From: Pterobdella sp. o SKG-2022
Taxonomy: Eukaryota; Annelida; Clitellata; Hirudinida; Piscicolidae
DNA: 64,000 nt
Direction of reading: 5' to 3'
NCBI GenBank assembly: GCA_964035795.1
Contig: OZ038320.1
Span: forward strand, 22,648,589 to 22,712,588
Part shown: positions 32,590-43,125 of the stretch, piece by piece
Numbering within the stretch: the first letter of the stretch is position 1
How the letters are laid out: each line of letters opens with the position of its first letter
Notes under the pieces: model-generated
Seen by the model: only the letters and a program-made list of their open reading frames with translations
Databases searched by the model: none
What the model was told of the DNA's origin: nothing
Position numbers and translations under genes: made by a program

Positions 32590-35500
32590 ATGAATTCATC
32601 AAATCTCGGATCGATTTATCTGCAACAGCCACATTATGAAGAAAAACAAGAGCGACAAAATACACAACAACAACAATCACAACAACAGTTCTTGCAACAA
32701 CAAATAATACAACTACAACAGCAAAACCAACAACCTCAACTATACAATGCTTCAGCCAACAACTTAAATTTAAAGTTTGAAAACACATTCAAAAATGAAG
32801 GAAATCAACTGAACGATGGCTTAGCAAAAAGTGAAAGTATTCAAAGCCAGAACACAATAACTAACAACGATTTCCAACTTCCCAATCCCCTTTACAACAA
32901 TGCTTCAAAAATTCTACCTAATAATCAAGGCAGCCACACAACGCGACAGGGGCATGAGAAAATTAAGAGGGAATGTGTGGTATGCTCCGATGTGGCAACT
33001 GGCAGGTACTTTGGAGCGTATGTCTGCGTCCCTTGCAAGGTTTGCACAGAATTCAATTCTATTATAAAGATTAATGGTGAAGCCTTATTTGAACCTGCGT
33101 TTTAACCATCATTTTTAGATTAGTAATCAGAAGAAAACTTACATTTTTTATAATTTTGTTCCAGACATTTTTCTTGCGATATGCCAATGAGAGCCACCAA
33201 TTCCAATGCAAATTCAAAAAAAACTGTGATGTATCGCTGACCACCAGGACAAACTGTAAATACTGCAGATATAAAAAGTGTATTAATGCCGGAATGGTTC
33301 GAAAAGGTGCGTTTAAATCGTTTTTAAAAAATACATCTGTTTCGTCTATAAGAACAATTTGAACACTTCGACTGCAAGAAACATTTTAAATTTCAGCTAT
33401 CTACGTACTAATAAATGCTCATTCTAAAATAGTTAAAAACCTTTAGTAGAAGTTTAAATTTTTATATTGAATTGAATTTTGAGTAGAATATTTTCATGTT
33501 TTGAACTATAAACTAGTACATATAAAGTATCGAAGCGTTTAACGAGAGTTGGTCAAAATGCGTATGAAAAAAGAACTAATTAGCTGTATAATTAACTTCA
33601 TCATAAAAAAGTATTCAAAAAGATAACAAATTTAATTAAAATTCATGAAATGGAAAAAGTTATAGCTCTAAATTCTATCTGTATAAAACAAAATTTGAGT
33701 CCAAAACTCAAGTACCCCACTAATAATTGCAGTGAGACCAATACAGATTCAATTGCATGAAGGTCAACAACAATGTGTTGTTTGTTCAGATGTTGCCAAT
33801 GGCATTCATTTTGGAGCACTCACATGTGAAGGTTGCAAGGTGAGAAAGATATCTGAAATATTCCTTATGGGACCTTTAAAATTAAATATAAAATATAAGA
33901 AAATGACTTAATATGTACGAAATTTTTGAAGAAATTTTTTAGAAGAGGACTTACAGAACACAAAACTTATTCGTGCAAGAATAACCAAAACTGTATGGTT
34001 AATCCTAGAACAAGAAATAATTGCAGGTAACTATCAAACTAATAATTATTTCAAGGTTCACATGGCAAGCAGTAATATATCCTAAGGTAAACAAACACAA
34101 AGTATTTATTTTAAAAAAGAGTCAAGAAGCTGTGACTCTTTTAAAATAAATACTTTGTGTTTGTCGACTTTACAATTTGATTTAGGCTATTATACTTCAT
34201 CAATAATATATTCATTTGAAGGTTTTGTCGTTATCAAAAGTGTATTGGGGTTGGTATGTCAAGAGAAGGTGAGAAAGACTTATATAGTTTTTTATCAAAA
34301 TAAAAAACCATCGTTTATTTTATAGCTATACAAATGGGCCGACCTTCAAAGATGAATGTTGATAATTTAATGGGGGTTCCAAAATCAAACCAACAAAAGC
34401 CACCAAGCACATCCTCGACACAACAAAACCCTTCTCAGCAGCCCCAGGAACAACAAAAACAAAATTTTGATTCTTATATTCTGTACAAACTACCTGATGG
34501 AAGTATTTTTGATCCAATGGTTGCTATTGATAGCAACAATGCTTATCAAACCTTTCAACAACAAGATCATCAACCTCCAAAAACTGAGTTCAAATCAATA
34601 AATTATAACCTAACTCAAGAAAATATTACTAGTGATTTCAACAAAAACACAAACTTTTTATCTCATTGTAACATTAAAAATGAACTTCTTAATTCCAAAA
34701 CTTCTAAAAACATAGATTTGAAAACGTTCATAACTTTGTCAAACCCATCAAACACCAATCAAACAAATAACAATAACCAGCAACAAAAGCTTCAACTGAA
34801 TTACACACTCGACGGTAATTATAAAGTAGTAGAGCCGGAAACGAAAAAACTAAATGAATTTATTGGGTCTTTAGACACAAATCAACTTATAAATTCCACA
34901 ATGGCCCTTCAATGGCCATCCACAACGCTTTCTTCTACCACTTCTAGTTCAAATGTTCCATTAAGCAATAACAACGTGATGAACTACAATACATTAAACA
35001 CTAATTTGAAAGACGATCTTCAACAAAACACTGGCGTGAAATTAGAATCTGCTTTTAGCAAAGCCTCTGACCTTTTCAAGTTTCTTGATAACCATTTTGA
35101 CCTTACAGCTCTTACAGCAAGTACTTCCAACAATATACAACTGGTGCTTGCAAACTCAACTTCGACATCTTCCACTAACAACGCCAATACCAACATTTAT
35201 GACACTTCTCTCGATTGGAACGACCCGGTTTTTAGTGGATATCGACAAAATGATGTTCTTTCTGAACCTGATTTTTCCCAAAATCTTCAACATTCATCTA
35301 ATTCTTCGTCATCTATCAACGAAATCGATGAATTTTTCGAAGCAAATGATACAACTTCTAGTGTAGATTTAACGCAAAGTGAAAATGGATCTTTAGCAAC
35401 TGAAAATCAACTTAACCTTTTTTCTTTTGAGCCTACATTTGACCCAGACAATCAAGGACTAACGGGTTTTGAAGTACCTTTTTCAGTATTGTCAGCTATG

Positions 35501-38367
35501 AACACTTCTTTCAACCAATCAATTCTCACAAATAACAGTACATTTGTGCCTTCAAACATGAAGCTAGTGAAAACCGAACTGTCTCAACAGCCAAAAAGTC
35601 ACACTCAAACAAATTTCCATGATCCTTTGAATCAAGGTATTTTTTTCGTTTTCAAGAACTATTTTCCGATAATTAAGAATACTAATTTTTACAGACAACA
35701 AGCTTATTACTTCTCATCCGCTTCCTCAAACATTTCAATCGTCTCAGATTTCAAATAATGACAACAAACCTGTCTTCATCAATAACGTTAATACCTTGCT
35801 GCAAAATAATTTGGCACTTTTTGGTCTAGATGCTTTCCAAATTGAAAATCTTATGAAAGATGGCGAAAATTTGATTAATCAATTAGGAACCGAAGACCCG
35901 CCTAAATGGAATAATGAGCTTGAAAAAGTGAAACAATGCTTTTTAATTAAAGATGAAAAATTGCCAGATACACAACAGAATCAACAACAACAACTTGAAC
36001 AACTACAAAAGATACAACAACAAAAACAATTAACTTTAAAAAAATTTCAAGACAAACAGCCTCAACAGAGTGTTTCGAAACAAGCCAAACTCTCTCCAAG
36101 CCATTACAACGTCTCTAGGACTGTTGACAAAGATGCCGATGTCAAACATGCATATTTCCAAGAACGATTGTTAGAGCAAGAACATCAAAATCAACAAAAC
36201 TTTAATCAACAAATAAAGTTCCAACAACAAAAAAATGAAAATGTTTCAGATCAACAAAAAACCACTCATCAAATTTATGAAGAAGATTCTTACCAGCAAA
36301 AGCAAAACCAACAAACGTCAGGTGTATTAGAAGATGATCTATCAAAGGCTGAGACTGATTATAAAGTTGAAAACGCTCTTTTTGAGGATGGAACTCCTCT
36401 CACAGTTTTAGCTGCAAAAAGCCACGAGTATTGGCGAAAAATAGTTCTACCTTCTTCGGACACGCAATGGAATTATGATAATCTTCTTAAAGGACTCATT
36501 AAACCGTATCAAATCTTTATTGCTGGAAGTACTATTCTTAATCAGAAACTATCAGAGAGTTTTGAGGTAATGTTGAAAAGAAGCATTGATATGTGAATTA
36601 TTAAACGTGAAATTACTAACATTTACAGAAGTGGCTTCAGACACACAGCACGTCTCTGCAGAATGTTTCTGAATTTGTGGAAAAGTTGGTAGTGCCAGAG
36701 TTCACCAAGATGTCAGTCTGTTATATGAAGGCCATACCTGGTTAGGCTTGGAACCTTTTTATTAGCTGAAAAAATTTTCACCATTGAAGAATTTATTTGA
36801 TTTTCTTCATCTCTAAATTAAAACCAAAATTTCAGGCTTTCTGATGTTCCACCCCGAAGACCAAAAAATTATATTAAGACTCGCTCAATCCCCTTCTCGT
36901 ATTCTCGCTGCAGCCATCCACTGGTTCGACGACGTTTCTGTGAGTCAAGTTGATTTTGTTGATTATAAATAATGATTTATTGCAATAACAACTAAAAATA
37001 AAATAATAGTGACATTAAAAGTTCATGAACTTAATGTGAGTCAATATAAGCTTATTTAACTGATGAATAATTTGATAACATGATTTTCAAAAGTGTTTTA
37101 AATAACAGGGAAATTACCATCAAAACTTTCTACCATGGCGACGACTCCCTTCCCACAAAGACTTCTTCTTTGACCGCCTGGTAGAATTTGCCAGAAAAAT
37201 CAGAAAGGTAAGAGTTCTGGAATATGTGTTGAATTTAAAAAATTTTTGCATTTCAAGTTTCAATATTTTATAATATTTTAATTTATTTCTAATGATATTC
37301 AAATTTACATCTTCTTGAATGAAGACTTAATAGAATTGATCTTTTAAAAATTAGCTTTCATTTTGATTAAATTTTTCATAGGTGGATTTGGATGTAGCGG
37401 AAGAATGTTTTTTCAATATCATCATCATCATCGCCACAGGTTTTGAGTAGTTTATGATTAACTTTTAAATTTTAAAACTAATTTTTGTAAGCTTAATTTT
37501 ACCAATAAGCAACTTTGAGTCTAGACTAATTTTTATAAATTATATCAATTTTTAATTTCTGACTTTCTTCCATCATCATTTTAATCATTTCAATGACTTT
37601 ATCAGACTATCCCGGTTTAAAGGCTCCCGAAAAAATAAAGAAAGCTTCATCAATGATTTTACAAGCATTCAGAGCATACACAACACGTCAGCCAGTTTAA
37701 CTTTTAATGAATGATTCTGAAATCTTTGAATTGCATTAAGTAGATTATTAGCCTCAAGTATGCTATTTAGTGTTAAACTAGAGAAAATTCATTTTATTCA
37801 AAACTGTATAAATGAATCCATAACTTTCAATTTACTAAAATAAATATTATATATTTTTATTACTTTATTTTAATATTCACAGTAAGATGTGTGAGAGGCA
37901 GCAAAAACACACGTTTAGAATACATCCTATCTTATGCTCCAGAACTAAGGCATATAGGCCTGCTTCATCACCTCTCGACCACACATCCTTTTATGTTAGA
38001 CGATTCTCAGCCACCTTTGTATTCTTCCCTTTCAAGGAATGGAGATGATGGGTGTGTTAGTAGCGGTAACTTCGAGCCTGATGTCGAGTCTAATGGTGAT
38101 AGTTGCAGTGAGTCTTTAAGGTTGAAGATTGAAGATAATGATAAGATAATTAATATTCTCAACAGAAACAAGAACAACACCAACAAAAATGAGTTTTCAT
38201 TAGGTTTTCAAAAAAACTCTGAAAGAAACTTCAATAACAATTCATTCTCAATAAGTTCTAGTAGGAATTTTAGTAATGAATATTTAAGCCGCAGTAACAG
38301 CTCTTCTTCTTTCAACAACAACGGTGGAAACAAATCTAGCAACTCTGGTGATTCTTCCAAAAAATGA
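32590..38367 (+). CDS. Nuclear receptor with two DNA-binding domains (2DBD-NR), 13 coding exons
   Basis: A transcription factor. Exons: 32590-33039, 33165-33306, 33733-33839, 33932-34026, 34222-34268, 34326-35636, 35695-36566, 36629-36740, 36836-36939, 37109-37207, 37382-37439, 37606-37686, 37883-38367; phases agree and give about 1320 residues. After a Q-rich start, DBD1 has fingers CVVCSDVATGRYFGAYVCVP-C and C-x5-C-x9-C-x2-C. A 15-residue linker leads to DBD2, CVVCSDVANGIHFGALTCEG-C then a second C-x5-C-x9-C-x2-C finger, closing with GMSREAIQMGRPSK. About 650 Q/N/S-rich residues follow. The ligand-binding domain shows KAIPGFLMFHPEDQKIIL, ILAAAIHWFDD, FARKIRK, DYPGLKAPEKI and RLEYILSYAPELRHIGLLHH. 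A Ser/Asn-rich tail ends the protein. The exon 12 donor (C|GTCAGC) is weak; read-through gives a stop at 37696-37698. AATAAA is at 38868. Confidence 0.93.
34092..34165. repeat. Near-perfect hairpin inside the second DBD's intron
   Basis: Arms 34092-34125 and 34134-34165 are inverted copies that differ only by two extra A bases, with an 8-base loop. It lies in the 195-base intron that splits the second zinc finger of DBD2. Fragments of the same family occur at 2865-2897 and 16169-16222, so this is a dispersed element, probably a MITE. Confidence 0.85.
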
Positions 38368-41300
38368 AACATCTATTTGAATTGGATGTAATTAAAACTT
38401 GCATACGATCAACGGTAGAACAAATAATGAAAAGGATCTGCAAAACGTGGCAAAATGTATATAAATAATTGTAAATTTTGATTTGCATGGGTGTTTGAAA
38501 GAATGGCATTATATCAGTTTATATCACATTTTGAGAACCAAAAATATTTCTTTATGTGTAATATTGCAAAAAAAAATTGAGTACTTTAGTTATTTATAAC
38601 ATTTGAACTGTATTTTCCAACCTACCTCAAGGCATAAGATAATATATATATATATATATATATTCTCAGAAATTTATTAATATTCAAAAATTTGAATTTT
38701 CGCTCTTATTTAATATCTTCTTAAATGTTTTCTACATTGAAATGATTATTCACTCAGGGATTCAAAGCACGTATAATACATCTATTTGATTAATCTTAAT
38801 ATCCATTTACCTTTCAGGCAGGTTTCGAATTCTTACATTTATTTTGTATACTACCTATAAAAGTAAAAATAAATCTTTGCATTGCATTTGAATTTTTTCT
38901 ATTTGTTTTCATATATAAATCATTTGATAATTTTGTATATTTACCAATTTATCTTCTACTATATATATATTTCTCACAAACTTTAACAGTTATTCAAAAC
39001 TTACATCTTAATATTTTTGAAGAAAATTTGAAGTTTCTTTAATTATTAAAAAATAATTTTTCACACTGACTTCAGTGTTCAACTTCTCAGGGATAATTCA
39101 ATGACATCTATATTATTTAAAGAACATTAATTTATATGCATATATTTAAAACCTTGTGGTTTCACAATTGACTCAGGTATCATATGTATTTTTCTAAAAT
39201 ACTCCTATTTGTGTGTGAATGAGTATTAAACTAAAATTTAAAAGTGTAATTTCTTATCTCAACAAGTGATGTTCAACTAATTTATCTTTTCCACTCAATA
39301 TGAGGCTTATCATTAGTTTATAATATTTTATAGATCTTCCATGCTTAATTTTTCTCATAATATCTTTAAAATGCATTAATTTATAATAAAAATTCAACAA
39401 TTAAGAAATGGTTTTTTGAAAAAAATACTGTAAGCATATGCGTTATAACCTTTTCAAAAATATAAAGTTTTTGGCATGATAGCTTGATTGAATTGGGCTT
39501 TATTATAAAATTATGTAAAATTTTCCTGTACAAGCATTAAGACAACATCTTCATAACTTTTCATTAAATGCATGAATACTTATTTCTTGTGTTAACTTTA
39601 AATCTATTTTCAATATTGATATTTTCACTCTTGTTATATTAACCGTTTAAATTTGATTATTTTCAGTATGTATTGTATAAAAATAAAACAGATTTTATTC
39701 AAAATTCATTGTCTATAACGTACGAAAATTCTTTTAAATTCAAAGACGCTTCGATTAAGTTCTTGTTATAAGAAGAAAACTTTTTGTGGAATTATCATTT
39801 AATTTCCCAACATGTGTGAAAACCAGAATTGAAATGGTGAATTATTCAGATTCATCATTTTAGTTGCATTAAATCATCATCCATTTAACTTAAGGATATA
39901 AAAATTTCACCGTGACTTAACCATGCATTTCCAATTTACAACTTTTTTCTATAACTAGATTAATTTATTTTATTTTAAACAAAAAATTTTTTATTTTATT
40001 ATAAATTTGAAATTCATATTTCATTTAAAACATTGTTTTGCAGAAACAATAACTTTGTTATTTTTTAGAAATTAGTGAGTTGGTGACAGCAATACATACA
40101 TATAACATTTGTGATAGTTTAATGTATTTTAATGACAGTCTTGGTTATTAAATTCATCAAAAACGAATATTTAAGTGCAAAATATTATCTTTCTCATTTG
40201 TTAAAACCTTTGCATTTGTGCGTATGCTTACTTTATGTTGGAAATAACTGGTTATATTTTGGAATTAATACTATTGTCAACGGTAAGTTGAAATTATTTT
40301 AAGATGAGCCTATATTTCAAAGATTAATTGGTTATATAAATTTATTTTTTAATTTTCACTTCAATGCACTTCTAGGTGTGGTAAAGGAAATCTTATAAAT
40401 ACATGTCGGTTTATTGGATACATTTCTTAAATATATATTTCAAATTATTTTATCTGTTATAAACTTAAATAAAAATAAAATAAAGAAAAGTATATATATT
40501 CAATCTATAAAAATATTATTCACATATAAATGTATTTAAAATTTTTGTCTTCGTGATTTGCTTCACTGGAAATAAATTTGAACTTCATTGAATGATTGAG
40601 ACTTAATTTCTAAGGTGAATGAAGTTTATGTTAACAAAACCATTTCAGAATTTATTTCAGTTTCAAAAACTAAAAATAATTTCAAAATGAAAACTGAAAT
40701 TTATTTTTAGAAAAAAAATTTGTACAGGGTAAAATTTATCGATCGATCAATCAGATAGAATGTCTTTTCTTTTGCAGACGGTGTTTCATAATACTCTCTT
40801 GAAGATCTAAGTCGAAAAAAAGCCAACAATACATACTCAGATAAACGCAATAGTGTGGTTATAAAACTTTTTCATAAAGTATAGGGTGGACAATTGTCAA
40901 TGTTCTTTTTTTAGAAACCATGATCGATGTGGTAAAAGTGTAATATTTCTTATTAAAAGAACAAAACTTAAAGTTTATTGTCTCCAATAATTAAATTTTT
41001 CTGTAAGTTAATACTCTCTATAAAGTTTGTATGGTCAGTGAAATTTTTAAGTATTTTTCATGAAAAAACAATAAAAATAAAAAAAACAAGTAAACTGAAT
41101 ATCTGGCGGTATAATAAGATTTTCGATAAATGTTGTACATCTGGTGATGTATAGATGCTAGAACCAAAGTTTAAACTTACAAAACAAATGAACTCTAACT
41201 AATGCTTATGGTGCTAAATTCACCTTATTTCATTACCCTTTAACATCGTAAAGTCTTGATAAGATTTTAACCCATTTCACAATTCATTCTTCATTAAATA

Positions 41301-42046
41301 TCATAAAAAATCTAAAAAACAAAATGATATTAGTCGCAATTCTTACAACATTTGAATCCAATAACCGAAATGATTTGCCCATAAGAAGATTAAGTCGATA
41401 CAATATTTGCGCCTATCTCAAGAATACATATATATTTTTTATACAATTGTCAATGTTTTCTAATGATTCGATTCGCACACACTTTGAAAAAATGCTGTTT
41501 ATAACATTTGATTACTTAAAAAGCGAAAGAACTTAAGAAAAATTTGCTCGTAAATTTTGTCTGATGAACTCTAAAAATAAGAGGGAAAATACATCAACAT
41601 AAATAAATCAATCTTGAAAACAAATGCATGAAGATTCCCAAATTTTTAGATAAATAAAGTCATTTCAAGAAACATAAGTTATTTTGAATCAAGTTTATCG
41701 CGAGTTATACACACGAATTATACACAAAGAATGTTTGTTTGGTTGAACAAACCTTTCATCAGGTTTTAGCTTAGTTTCAACACATTTGTTTCTTAGCAGA
41801 ATAAATAGAGCAAAAGAAAAACAATTTATTTATTAAAAAAAAGTTCGACATTGAACTTGAGAAAATAAATTTTCCAAAAATAGTATTTAAGTCATTATTT
41901 ACACACCAAGTGCTTGTAAAATCAGCAGAACCTACATCACATTTCTACTTAGCAACCTTTCATGTCAAACCCTTCAAATTATCTGATAGTAACAACACCC
42001 AAGTTTGAAACGTTCAACAAGTTTAAATAGCATGAAATTTTGATTT
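38368..42046. other. Receptor 3' untranslated region and intergenic DNA
   Basis: The receptor transcript probably ends near AATAAA at 38868-38873, about 500 bases past the stop. The rest is AT-rich with no coding exon that I can support; an open frame at 41324-41536 on + has no motif. Confidence 0.5.
38642..38663. repeat. (AT)11 microsatellite
   Basis: Eleven uninterrupted AT units in the 3' untranslated region of the receptor gene. Confidence 0.95.
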
Positions 42047-43125
42047 TTATCCAAATTTGAAAGATCTTTTATTACCCCTCTTGCTCTCTACCACTTTAGC
42101 ACCCTGTTTCACCCAGATATCGGACTGACACATCTGTGCACTTTGGCGTCTTTTATTTGAAGTCCGATGTAATGGACATGTATTAAATTGAGTTCGAGTG
42201 ATAGAAAATGGACCAGTAGGAGAATAGAGAGGAGAGGAAGGATTGAAATGGGGCGGTGGAGGAGGAGGTGGTAGAGATTTGTTCATTGATCGACTGAAGT
42301 GCTTGTTTTGCAAAATTAAACTACTGTTATTTGGTAATGTTCTGATCTCATTGCACATAGATACTACGTTGCTGTTACGGTATGGAAGAGTGTTGATGTT
42401 CATGATGTCTATTTTATTCTTGTTTAAACTATTGTTGTTATTGTCGGTTTCTTTTTGATTAATGGAATTTCGTCGAAAACTTTTATCTTCAAATTGAACA
42501 AGCTTTTTTTTCTCATGTTTTTCTTCTGGAAATGAAGTTTGAAATACTTTTTCAAAAGAAATTGTACGTTTAAAAATTAATTATTTTTAGAAAGGTTTTT
42601 GAAATTTAAACTTGAAAGATTTTTCTAACTTATCTTTATTTTTCATGTCAGAATTAGTTACGTAACATTTTTTTGCATTAAAGTTTAAAGTGTTAATGAA
42701 TTATTTTATGTCAGGTTAATTTTAGAAAACCCGATAATTAAACATTTACAAAATATAAAGTGGATTTGACGTTTCTCATTAAATTATATAAACTTCGAGT
42801 ATTTTTGAAGACTTAATGAAAATATTTCAAATTTTCTAAAAAGCACTAAAATACTTCACATCCAATTAAGGGTTATTCCATAACATTACATTGAAAGTTA
42901 AGAACTAAGTTTTAAAGCTCACAAATACATTTGATCGGAAAAATGAAAAAATCTCCCACCTTCACTGGTTCTTGTCTTTGAAACATCTTTGTTCGCCATT
43001 GATTCTGACCAACACATTTTCTCAACCGGTACACATGAATTGAATTCAAAGTTGAAAGCATTCTCGGTTTCCTTCTCTTCATCATGGCAATTTTTTTTTT
43101 CTTCTTCTTCTTCTTGATCAGTTTC
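42047..43125 (-). CDS. Unrecognised protein with polyproline tract, at least two exons
   Basis: I do not recognise this protein. Exons 43125-42960 and 42525-42047 join in phase (1 then 2 bases) across consensus splice sites and give 214 residues before a TAA. The first exon is acidic (a run of Glu after DQ). The second has KKKLVQFEDKSFRRNS, including an RRNS sequence that fits a basophilic kinase site, then an Asn run, a seven-residue polyproline tract (LPPPPPPPHF) followed by SPLYSPTG, and a C-terminal segment ending KRSFKFG. No signal peptide or membrane segment is visible. An in-frame stop just upstream of 43125 means that the true start is in an unseen upstream exon, or the exon is shorter. 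The polyproline suggests SH3, WW or EVH1 binding, which is inference. Conserved splice phase and skewed composition favour a real gene. Confidence 0.55.

Noticed and set aside
32585..32788. Val-rich 67-codon - strand frame
   Set aside because: Antisense reading of the CAA/CAG repeats at the start of the nuclear receptor.
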